From contig JAPPIL010000112.1 of NCBI GenBank assembly GCA_028877195.1, positions 1 through 15,171 of the forward strand: a stretch of 15,171 nt of DNA, given 5' to 3'. The translations under genes were made by a program, and so were the position numbers. This document shows, in pieces, positions 7,872 to 13,859 of the stretch (its first letter is position 1; each line of letters begins with the position of its first letter). The stretch is from Pseudomonadota bacterium. Its GTDB lineage: Bacteria; Bdellovibrionota_B; Oligoflexia; Oligoflexales; JAPPIL01. The notes under the pieces are model-generated. The model was not told the DNA's origin and made no database searches. It saw only the letters and a list, made by a program, of their open reading frames with translations.

Positions 7872-8048
7872 AAGAAATGACCTTCCCCCCGAAAAAGTGG
7901 ACACATTATCCAGCTGCCTTATTGCTACTATTTGTTCTGGGGTTAAATTCAGTAAAGCCCTGAAAGCCTTGCTATTAAGCTTGCTACCATAAGCGGGTAT
8001 TGCCATTACACAGGATAGCAGGATGGTTGCTAATAGTTTCATTCTCAT
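7836..8048 (-). CDS. Small secreted protein, possibly 3'-truncated
   Basis: A 70-residue protein with a textbook signal peptide (MRMKLLATILLSCVMAIPAYG, cleavage near 21). The start at 8048 is well supported: AAGGAGATTTAAC sits directly before the ATG, one of the best ribosome-binding sites in the window. The mature part is only about 49 residues, including FRALLNLTPEQIVAIRQLDN (29-48); LTPEQ is common in small periplasmic helical proteins, but no family is assigned. After residue 48 the frame runs through GTGTCCACTTTTTCGGGGGG, which looks like an insertion-sequence end, and then antisense to the 3' end of the neighbouring lipoprotein gene. The last 20 or so residues may therefore be foreign and the original gene truncated. 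Confidence 0.6.
   Translation of the reverse strand: MRMKLLATILLSCVMAIPAYGSKLNSKAFRALLNLTPEQIVAIRQLDNVSTFSGGRSFLLIRARDNGIRR
7884..7904 (-). other. Insertion-sequence-end-like sequence
   Basis: Read on the minus strand this is GTGTCCACTTTTTCGGGGGG, ending in a run of six Gs. The pattern resembles termini of transposable elements, but I cannot assign a family and no transposase lies next to it. It falls where the small secreted protein loses its plausible sequence. Confidence 0.2.
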
Positions 8049-8127
8049 GTTAAATCTCCTTTGGTTTGAAAAAACAGAGACCGCCCAACGATCTCCGCCC
8101 ACTAAACCTTACAAAATCTAAACAATC

Positions 8128-8144
8128 TGATTAAATTTTAATCA
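8128..8144. promoter_or_regulatory. Perfect 17-bp palindrome, operator-like
   Basis: TGATTAAA and TTTAATCA flank a single central T. It lies 80 bases upstream of the start of the minus-strand secreted gene, in the region where its promoter should be. The symmetry and AT-rich core fit a dimeric repressor or activator site, but no regulator gene is nearby and AT-rich palindromes of this size can arise by chance. Confidence 0.3.
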
Positions 8145-8290
8145 ATCGTTGTGCCTAGTAAATACCAACTTTCTAGGATTAGCAGTGCTTACATACGATT
8201 AGGTGCGGAAGATGGGCGTAAGGATTGGGATTATCGCGTGTCTTGGTCGGCAATACGAACTCTCTTGATTAGCAGTGTGCTCGCGAAGGG

Positions 8291-8348
8291 GGAGAGGTGC
8301 GCAGAGTCTGTCGCTCGTAGAGCGACTAACGCTCTCCGCAAACAAAAA
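8291..8348 (+). repeat. Dispersed repeat, copy B, with upstream inverted repeat
   Basis: The core CTCTCCGCAAACAAAAA at 8332-8348 matches copy A exactly over 17 bases and ends four bases before the minus-strand phoD-like stop codon. Its CTCTCC pairs with GGAGAG at 8291-8296, and a perfect inner hairpin lies between them: GTCGCTC (8310-8316), loop GTA, GAGCGAC (8320-8326). The right-hand part seen in copies A and C (CTTATG to AAAGTC) is not recognisable here, so this copy is partial or replaced by coding sequence. Confidence 0.6.
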
Positions 8349-8352
8349 GTTA

Positions 8353-9675
8353 TTATCTATTCACCAAATAACTACCGCTGAATAGCACCTCACCTCCCAC
8401 ACTGTAAGAAGTAGCCTGTAGGTTCAAGCCATTTGCCGCCGCATTTGCCCGCATCAACATAAAGTTGCGTCGTTTTTCTTTGCCTGCGATGCGAAGCGGA
8501 TTAGGGAAAAAAGTAGGAAAAGACCTAGGATCCTTGTGGGCAGGGCTGGCTGTAAATTCATACGATTGGTAGCCAAGCAACAGCGCTGGTATGGCCATGA
8601 CTTCAGTGTAGTGGCGGTCGCCTGATAGGAAGACAGCTGCAGTTGGCAAGGATTTGAGTTGCTCTAAAAAGTACTTGAAGCGTTTAGGATGATGACCTTG
8701 AAACGAGTCTTTGATTGAATAACCACCGAAGAACTGGTCGCCACTGATGATGAACGCATGCTCATGCTCGGCAAGACTAGTAAGTAACCAGTCCATCTGT
8801 TGATCGCCAAAATGCCGATCGGGTGAAGCCCAGCGTTTAGTGCGATAGGTACGATTGTCCATGAGAAAGAACTGATAACCATAAATATTGAATGAACTAG
8901 CCGCACCGAAACCAGGCATGTAGTAGTTTTCATTCTTTTCGCCAGCAAAAAACTCTTTGAATACCGCCAACGACTCAGCCTTGTGTGGATAGTCCTTTCC
9001 CTCATTATTTTTGCCATAGTCATGGTCATCCCACACCGCCACAATCGGTATCAAGTTCTTGTTGCGAAATAGGTTTATGCGCGATCTCGTTTCAAAGTTT
9101 CTGCGCCAGATGTCAGCAGGAGTTGGGTTTTTGATTATAGCATCGGTATAGACATTATCGCCGATTAAAAAAATCACATCAGGGTTGAGGGCGACCATCT
9201 GCTCCCAAATATCATCTTGGCGATAGGTGTCCAGCATACAGGATGTGAACGCAAATTTTAAATCTTGACGATCAGGGTTAAGGGTGCGCAAGCGCCTGCT
9301 ATCAAGCAAGTCATCAGTTGCAGCAGCATACACCTGTAGCTGATACTCGGTTGCGGGCTTAAGCCCTTTGTAAGTCATGCGAGTAAGCGCCCAACGCTGG
9401 CTTTGACGGTCGTTAGTGCTACTAGAGCTTGGGTTGATAACTGTAGTGCTGTCGATTTCGCGCAGTGTATAACGGTATGTGCGACTCTTTTCGGTCAATA
9501 CGATGAGTTGTGTTTGATTGCTATTCGTTGCTCCCTGCATGATTGCTAACGCCCCTGCTGCGTCCGCACTCCCCTTGTCAGGTAGCGATACATTGCCTTG
9601 CTTCTTATCGACCTTCACTGCGACGCTACAGGCAGCAGCTATCAGGATCAAAGTTATCAGAGTTTTAGAGTTCAT
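8353..9675 (-). CDS. PhoD-like metallophosphoesterase lipoprotein
   Basis: A 440-residue protein of the PhoD alkaline phosphatase/phosphodiesterase type. The N-terminus (TLITLILIAAAC) is a signal peptide with a probable but non-canonical lipobox at C16. An Ig/fibronectin-like region follows (YKGLKPATEYQLQVYA), as in other PhoD proteins, then the catalytic domain with successive metal-site motifs: FTSC, IFLIGDNVYTD, VAVWDDHDYG, LMDNRTYR, IISGDQFFGG and LSGDRHYTEV. These provide the expected Asp/His/Tyr ligands, so activity on phosphate mono- or diesters at the cell surface or periplasm is likely; the natural substrate is unknown. The start at 9675 is preferred over an upstream in-frame ATG at 9690 because GGAG sits seven bases before it and it begins the signal peptide directly. 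It is probably a single-gene unit, separated by 208 bases from pilC. Confidence 0.88.
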   Translation of the reverse strand: MNSKTLITLILIAAACSVAVKVDKKQGNVSLPDKGSADAAGALAIMQGATNSNQTQLIVLTEKSRTYRYTLREIDSTTVINPSSSSTNDRQSQRWALTRMTYKGLKPATEYQLQVYAAATDDLLDSRRLRTLNPDRQDLKFAFTSCMLDTYRQDDIWEQMVALNPDVIFLIGDNVYTDAIIKNPTPADIWRRNFETRSRINLFRNKNLIPIVAVWDDHDYGKNNEGKDYPHKAESLAVFKEFFAGEKNENYYMPGFGAASSFNIYGYQFFLMDNRTYRTKRWASPDRHFGDQQMDWLLTSLAEHEHAFIISGDQFFGGYSIKDSFQGHHPKRFKYFLEQLKSLPTAAVFLSGDRHYTEVMAIPALLLGYQSYEFTASPAHKDPRSFPTFFPNPLRIAGKEKRRNFMLMRANAAANGLNLQATSYSVGGEVLFSGSYLVNR

Positions 9676-9843
9676 AATATCTCCACTCAAGTGCTGGACT
9701 AACTACTTACGCAAAACTACGCCCCAAGTTTATCTCGGAGATGGGTGTGGAATATGTCTCTGCAAGGGTAAAAACTCTGGAATTTAGAGAGACTTACAGA
9801 CCTAATGATCATGGTAAGTAAATTATGTCGGTTTTAGAGGATC

Positions 9844-9861
9844 AGGTCAACGTTTTGACCT
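9844..9861 (-). repeat. Small hairpin downstream of pilC
   Basis: AGGTCAA (9844-9850) and TTGACCT (9855-9861) form a perfect 7-bp stem with a 4-base loop. It lies 23 bases past the pilC stop on the minus strand. No U-run follows, so it may stabilise the 3' end of the message rather than terminate transcription. Confidence 0.3.
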
Positions 9862-9883
9862 AATCACGCTAACGGATACAAAG

Positions 9884-11149
9884 CTAATTGCCCACTAGGT
9901 TACCCATATCGAATATCGGTAGGTAGAGGGCGAGGACGATGAAACCGACCATTGAACCGATTAAGACGATTGTCGCTGGTTCAATCAATGCTAGCAGAGC
10001 TTTGACTGCTTCTTCGACTTCTTCCTCGTAAATTTGTGCAACTTTCTCTAACATCGTGTCGATTGAGCCTGAGCGTTCACCGACTTCAATCATTGACGTT
10101 GCCATAATTGGAAATATGTCGTCTCTTTCCTTCAGACAAGTTGACAATTCCATACCTTCGGATACTTTCTTGGTAACTTTTTCTAAAAAACTTTCTACGA
10201 TGACATTATTGAGGCCTGTGGTTGATACTTTCAACGATTCAATCATGTTCACACCTGAAGATAACATCGTGGACATTGAGTAACAGAAACGTGCGATAAT
10301 CGTCTTTCTTATCAAGTCGCCGATTTTGGGGATCTTGAGCATTGCCTTGTCTTTCCTGTATTTGCCGTCTTTTGTCTTCAGGTATAGGTTAGTCATGATA
10401 ACCATTGCGATACAGGAAGCGGTAATCAAAATATAATGTTCCCGAATAGCATTGGATACATCGATGACAAACTGTGTCAACGCAGGCAACTCTTGCCCTG
10501 CATCGGCATACTGCTGGGCGAAGACGGGCACGATATAGACAAGCATACCGATGAGGATAGCGATTGACAGCACCGTTACCGCAACGGGATAGGCAAGTGC
10601 TGACTTGGTTTTAGAGATAATTTTAGAAGTTTTTTCCAGATGTTCACTTAGTTTGCGCATCATCTTATCAAGTTCACCACTTTGCTCGCCTGCTTTGATC
10701 ATTGACCGATATAGCGGCGGATAGATGTGTGGGAAGTCATTGATTGCTTCACTCAAGCTCTGACCCTGCTCGACTTTCGTGATAGTATCTTGGATTGACT
10801 TCTTGAAATCAAACAAGCCCTGATTTTCATGCAAGACTTCTAAACACTTCATCATCGGGATGCCACTCATTAGCATAGAAGAAAATTGCCGTGAGAATAC
10901 CGACAGGTCGCGCAACTTTGGGAATTGATAGCCAAAGCGTAGTTGCACCCCTCCCTTTTTATCGCGGTAATAAAACCAATCTAATCCAAGTGAGACACCC
11001 TGCTTGCCCTCTACCACTTCACTGACACTATACGGCGCAAGCCGCATCCGACGCAGCTGTCCCCTAACGACCGCTTTGGATTTTGCCTGCATCTCGCCTG
11101 TCTTGATATGTCCCGCAGGGCTTCGTGCTTTGTATTGATAGAGCGGCAT
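9884..11149 (-). CDS. pilC: Type IV pilus / type II secretion inner-membrane platform protein
   Basis: This is a PilC/GspF-family protein, the inner-membrane platform that couples the assembly ATPase to pilus or pseudopilus assembly. The 421-residue protein has the typical N-terminus (MPLYQYKARSPAGHIKTGEM) and two repeated GspF cytoplasmic domains. The first has FSRQFSSMLMSGIPMMKCLEVL and YRSMIKAGEQSGEL; the second has FCYSMSTMLSSGVNMIESLKV and MIEVGERSGSID. Hydrophobic segments lie near residues 190-215, 240-260 and 385-412. The start has a good AAGGA site eight bases upstream. No PilB, PilT or pilin gene is adjacent, so the rest of the machine is encoded elsewhere. The sequence alone does not separate a pilus role from a secretion role. 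Confidence 0.93.
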   Translation of the reverse strand: MPLYQYKARSPAGHIKTGEMQAKSKAVVRGQLRRMRLAPYSVSEVVEGKQGVSLGLDWFYYRDKKGGVQLRFGYQFPKLRDLSVFSRQFSSMLMSGIPMMKCLEVLHENQGLFDFKKSIQDTITKVEQGQSLSEAINDFPHIYPPLYRSMIKAGEQSGELDKMMRKLSEHLEKTSKIISKTKSALAYPVAVTVLSIAILIGMLVYIVPVFAQQYADAGQELPALTQFVIDVSNAIREHYILITASCIAMVIMTNLYLKTKDGKYRKDKAMLKIPKIGDLIRKTIIARFCYSMSTMLSSGVNMIESLKVSTTGLNNVIVESFLEKVTKKVSEGMELSTCLKERDDIFPIMATSMIEVGERSGSIDTMLEKVAQIYEEEVEEAVKALLALIEPATIVLIGSMVGFIVLALYLPIFDMGNLVGN

Positions 11150-11301
11150 ATTTTTCCTTTTTTATGCTGACCTCCCCCTCCTCGCACTCCTCTCCTATCG
11201 TCTTAAGACATAATTGGTTTGAGTCGGAAACAAAATTTTATTTGCTCACGCCAGACTCTGCACTCATTCGGAAAAACCAAGCAAGCTTATCGTGTTCGAT
11301 T

Positions 11302-11376
11302 GGAGGGGATGAAGTTTGCGAAGCTAACGTTCCTCCGCAAGTAAAAAAAATAGACGTGGCTTATGTAACTAAAGTC
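11302..11376 (+). repeat. Dispersed repeat, copy C, with upstream stem
   Basis: Bases 11333-11376 align with 3224-3265 over nearly their whole length (see copy A). Just upstream GGAGG (11302-11306) can pair with CCTCC (11332-11336), enclosing a small hairpin AGTTT/AAGCT (11313-11325) with loop GCG. This mirrors the GGAGAG/CTCTCC arrangement of copy B with different bases. Confidence 0.65.
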
Positions 11377-11384
11377 AGTTGTCC

Positions 11385-11430
11385 CCGACACGCACGACAA
11401 CAGAAGACATCAGTTGTGGCTGCGTGTCGG
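11385..11430 (+). repeat. Two-part hairpin following repeat copy C
   Basis: CCGACACGCA (11385-11394) and TGCGTGTCGG (11421-11430) are a perfect 10-bp inverted repeat. Inside, ACAAC (11397-11401) pairs with GTTGT (11413-11417), leaving an 11-base loop. It begins nine bases after the end of copy C. No T-run follows, so it does not look like a terminator. Confidence 0.5.
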
Positions 11431-11611
11431 CATATAGTCTATCGCCTGATTTGGCGTTGATGTAGAAAATTATGCCTTGAAACTTCGTCCGATGGAAGTA
11501 TTGGCTAGCCAGATAAATTAAATTTTTGCTACCTTGCCTGCATGCAATCTTAAAGACAATGACGACACAGACATACAGTGTTGGCACATATTTTTTTAGG
11601 CAAAAGAAAGT

Positions 11612-12544
11612 ATGATTAAGCGCAACAGCATAGGCAGAGGCGACAAAACCCTTGCGGTTAATAGGGTTGGTGGCAAGGGTGGTAAGCATGTAAGCAAGTG
11701 TGCGTTGAGCTATCAGCGAACTTGTTGCAATGGCAAGGGTTATGTTTTTGATGTGCGTGCGGGCTACATGCATGCTGCATCGTGTCAATGTGTGAAGAAT
11801 TGCGAGCTGTGTGCGGGCACGAACATTATCCTTGCGGATGGGATGGGCAAGGTATGTTTTGAACCGAACCCGCGGCTGATAGTGCAACGTATGAATGGAG
11901 CGGGGATTCCCGCCCGCTTTGCTGATTCTAGCTTTGACAACTTTACTAACTATACTGGCAACATCGGCGCTCAGGTGGAGTATGTGCGGCAGTGGTTAGC
12001 TGATTTTGCAGCCATCGGTGGTCGCGGGCTATTGCTTTCGGGGCCAGTTGGGCTTGGTAAGACGCATTTGCTGGTGTCTATCGCTAAAGAGCTGATTGTC
12101 AGAAGGGTGGGAGTTAAGTTTGTCGATTTCTTTCAACTTCTCTCGAACCTCAAAGGTGGTTTTGCTCGTATGCAGTCTGAAACAAGCGTTTTGCAACCAT
12201 TGATAGATGTAGATGTGCTGATAATTGACGAAATGGGTAAGGGTCGCAATAGCGAGTGGGAGAGGTGTGTGTTAGACCAATTAGTGATGGGGCGCTATAA
12301 CTGTAACAAGTCAATTATCGCTTCCACTAACTACATATTGCATACACCGACAGGCAAAGAGATGAGCAAGGTTAATAGCAATCTTGAGGATGGTAGTGCC
12401 GATAATTTTAGCGTGCGTGAACTGGGCGCTTTGATTGGGAGTCGCACCTTTTCACGTTTGGCGCAGATGACGGAGTTTTTAGAGCTTGAAGGTGAGGACT
12501 TCCGACGTAAAAACCAAAACATGTGGCTTAAGGGCACTTCATAA
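11612..12544 (+). CDS. DnaC/IstB-type AAA+ ATPase with N-terminal cysteine cluster
   Basis: A 310-residue P-loop ATPase resembling DnaC/DnaI helicase loaders. The N-terminal part has cysteines at 30, 38, 39, 58, 60, 64 and 67 (CCNGKG, then SCQCVKNCELC), likely one or two zinc sites as found in some bacterial DnaC-like loaders. The AAA+ core shows Walker A GPVGLGKT at 144-151, Walker B VLIIDE at 202-207, a sensor-1-like SIIASTN and a C-terminal SRTFSRL that may hold the arginine finger. IstB of IS21 elements shares this fold, but no IstA transposase is present, so a replication-loader-type role is more likely, though unproven. The ATG is preceded only by a weak AGAAAG. It is followed after seven bases by its apparent inactive paralogue, suggesting the two proteins work together. 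Confidence 0.85.
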   Translation: MIKRNSIGRGDKTLAVNRVGGKGGKHVSKCALSYQRTCCNGKGYVFDVRAGYMHAASCQCVKNCELCAGTNIILADGMGKVCFEPNPRLIVQRMNGAGIPARFADSSFDNFTNYTGNIGAQVEYVRQWLADFAAIGGRGLLLSGPVGLGKTHLLVSIAKELIVRRVGVKFVDFFQLLSNLKGGFARMQSETSVLQPLIDVDVLIIDEMGKGRNSEWERCVLDQLVMGRYNCNKSIIASTNYILHTPTGKEMSKVNSNLEDGSADNFSVRELGALIGSRTFSRLAQMTEFLELEGEDFRRKNQNMWLKGTS

Positions 12545-12551
12545 TTGTGAT

Positions 12552-13223
12552 GTGGAAGCACCGTTCTGGGGCTTACAGCCGTTTCCAATGCAGGATTTGC
12601 GATTGGATAAGAGTTTTTTTAGTTGCTGTTCGGGCACGGGGAAGCAGTTGGTGGCAGATAACCTCTATTTATGTAGGTTGCAGCAACGCCTAACCAAGCT
12701 AGAGGAGCTGTTGTCTGCTTTCAAGAACCATTGGGGTGATGGTTATGACAAGTTTTGGCAACGCAAACTACAACCAATGGATATGAGCAAACTGTATGCT
12801 TGTGCCAGTGGCGAGCGGCGTAGTAGTGGGCGTATGCTGGTCTCGGCTAAAGCAGCGCCTAGTTATCTTTGGTTGGTGGCGGCGGCGGCGGTGTGGCGGT
12901 TCGGGTTGCATGTGCATTTTGTTAGTATTATGACCAAGAGCCATGACGGTCTTATTCCCGCACAGAGGCATGATGACACAGTGGTGATGGTCGAAAATCA
13001 TGTTTCCACCGTGCACCCAGAGAATGTCGTTGATTGTGAAACCATCATCAATTATTGCTACAACACGGAGACACCGCTATGGCTTGATTTCACTGGGGTA
13101 GTCAATAAAACTAACCGTAAGCTAAATTTTCGACTGCGAGAAAAGTTACGCAAGCTGCAGAATCGCCATCCATTGACAAATTTTGGGCGTAGTGGGAGGG
13201 ATAAGTTGCTGGAAATAGTGTAG
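12552..13223 (+). CDS. Putative catalytically dead AAA+ paralogue of the upstream ATPase
   Basis: A 223-residue protein (from GTG 12552) that I do not recognise by family, but which follows the upstream ATPase's plan. It has CCSGTG at 25-30 against CCNGKG in the partner. MLVSAKAAPSYLWLVAAAAV (95-114) aligns with the Walker A region LLLSGPVGLGKTHLLVSIAK, then GLHVHFVS with GVKFVDF. VVMVEN (144-149) sits at the Walker B position, and NYCYNTETPLWLDFTG aligns with the sensor-1 stretch containing GRYN. The Walker A Gly-Lys-Thr and Walker B Asp-Glu are gone, so ATP hydrolysis is unlikely. It may be a structural partner or regulator of the active ATPase. The start is uncertain: TTG 12486 would overlap the upstream gene, and ATG 12588 is possible. 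The paralogy is my by-eye alignment. Confidence 0.6.
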   Translation: MEAPFWGLQPFPMQDLRLDKSFFSCCSGTGKQLVADNLYLCRLQQRLTKLEELLSAFKNHWGDGYDKFWQRKLQPMDMSKLYACASGERRSSGRMLVSAKAAPSYLWLVAAAAVWRFGLHVHFVSIMTKSHDGLIPAQRHDDTVVMVENHVSTVHPENVVDCETIINYCYNTETPLWLDFTGVVNKTNRKLNFRLREKLRKLQNRHPLTNFGRSGRDKLLEIV

Positions 13224-13238
13224 TGCATGGTTATTTTG

Positions 13239-13266
13239 TTGGATTTTGTAAAGTTTTGGCTATAGC
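13239..13266 (+). promoter_or_regulatory. Candidate sigma70-type promoter
   Basis: TTGGAT (13239-13244) and TATAGC (13261-13266) are separated by 16 bases, upstream of the small secreted protein gene. The -10 box overlaps the palindrome GGCTATAGCC. The spacing is acceptable but the match is imperfect. Confidence 0.3.
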
Positions 13267-13304
13267 CTGCCAGCAATGTAATGTGAAAGGAAGTGAGGAG
13301 AGTC

Positions 13305-13724
13305 ATGGTTAGATTATTGATTTTATTAGGATTGTTTGCTGGCATCAGCGTGTCGGAGGCTTACGCGGCGAGTAGTGTTACGGCGCGGTTAGCCGCAGCG
13401 AGGATGGCAAAACGGATGTTGGTAAGTCAGAGAACGGTGGTATCGGTTGCGGCGATGATGAAGTTGTCGGCGTTGCTGTATGCGCAACAAGAGGCTATAC
13501 TGGCGGCTAAAGATCAAGAGAGCACTAGTAGGAAAGCGATGCCTGATCGACTTGAGCCACATCGTCGTGATACAAGCCCTGATCGGGTCGAGTCTGGTGA
13601 TACGGTTGGCCCTAGCAGGGGTAGTGGAAGAAGTTCGCATCGCAGTGTCGATTCTTGGAGCAAACCGACAAGTGCATTCAGTGAGCATGGCAGTAGCAAT
13701 GAGAGGCGAGGCAGTGCTCCTTAA
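13305..13724 (+). CDS. Small secreted low-complexity protein
   Basis: A 139-residue protein starting with a clear signal peptide (MVRLLILLGLFAGISVSEAYA, cleavage near 21). The mature part begins with an Ala/Arg/Met-rich helical stretch (about 22-75) and continues into a hydrophilic Ser/Arg/Asp/Gly-rich tail that is probably disordered. No family is recognised. The ATG at 13305 is chosen because GAGGAGAG lies a few bases before it and the signal peptide starts there; GTG 13293 is the alternative. It stands alone with its own candidate promoter and is separated from enolase by 135 bases. Its 3' half is also open in another frame, but that frame lacks a signal peptide and initiation site. Confidence 0.65.
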   Translation: MVRLLILLGLFAGISVSEAYAASSVTARLAAARMAKRMLVSQRTVVSVAAMMKLSALLYAQQEAILAAKDQESTSRKAMPDRLEPHRRDTSPDRVESGDTVGPSRGSGRSSHRSVDSWSKPTSAFSEHGSSNERRGSAP

Positions 13725-13771
13725 GTTTTGGTCGCAACTAACTACCATAACCAACCAAGAAATGGATAGGG

Positions 13772-13790
13772 GGGGCTTTGTTGCGTAACT
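13772..13790 (+). other. Possible remnant of an insertion-sequence end
   Basis: GGGGCTTTGTTGCGTAACT follows a run of seven Gs between the secreted-protein gene and enolase. The 10-mer GGCTTTGTTG matches the terminal inverted repeat of IS903-type (IS5-family) elements as I remember it. There is no transposase nearby, so this is at most a solo end or a chance match. Confidence 0.2.
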
Positions 13791-13859
13791 AACAGTCATT
13801 CTGTGTAGTAATGTTAAGGCAATCAACTATAGGGTTAGCAATGATATTGAGAATGCCTG

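Larger units (their letters stand above)
8049..8352. other. Gene-poor spacer between two minus-strand genes
   Basis: This 304-bp spacer contains the ribosome-binding site of the small secreted gene, a 17-bp palindrome (8128-8144) and dispersed repeat copy B with its upstream inverted repeat (8291-8348). GATTAGCAGTG occurs twice (near 8176 and 8267). An open frame 8151-8381 (+) crosses it, but I do not consider it a gene. Confidence 0.5.
11150..11611. other. Structured spacer between divergent pilC and dnaC-like genes
   Basis: This 462-bp region has no convincing gene; open frames crossing it (11125-11460 on plus, the tail of a minus frame to 11375) have no start signals or recognisable protein. 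It contains the palindrome GTCTTAAGAC (11200-11209), dispersed repeat copy C with an upstream stem (11302-11376) and a two-part hairpin (11385-11430). Promoters of both flanking genes must lie here, but I could not identify them confidently. Confidence 0.55.

Noticed and set aside
8291..8340. tRNA-like fold with GGAGAG/CTCTCC closing stem
   Set aside because: Only about 47 bases between the stem ends, no T-loop consensus and no anticodon arm; it fits the dispersed repeat better.
8151..8381. Open frame of 76 codons on plus with GTG start
   Set aside because: It crosses repeat copy B and runs into the 3' end of the phoD-like gene, has no ribosome-binding site and no recognisable protein features.
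11222..11232. AGTCGGAAACA matching 3262-3272 as a fourth repeat copy
   Set aside because: An 11-base match is expected many times by chance in 15 kb and the flanks do not align.
11125..11460. 111-codon open frame on plus across the pilC start and spacer
   Set aside because: It overlaps the pilC 5' end antisense and passes through the repeat and hairpin; no protein signature.
11375..11887. 170-codon open frame on minus
   Set aside because: It is antisense to the DnaC-like ATPase N-terminus and the adjacent hairpin; composition looks random and no start signal is seen.
11612..12544. IstB of an IS21-type transposon
   Set aside because: There is no IstA-like transposase next to it, no terminal repeats around the gene, and the N-terminal cysteine cluster fits a loader better.
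13480..13788. 102-codon open frame on plus overlapping the small secreted protein
   Set aside because: The overlapping frame from 13305 has a signal peptide and a good ribosome-binding site; this one has neither and ends in the insertion-sequence-end-like sequence.
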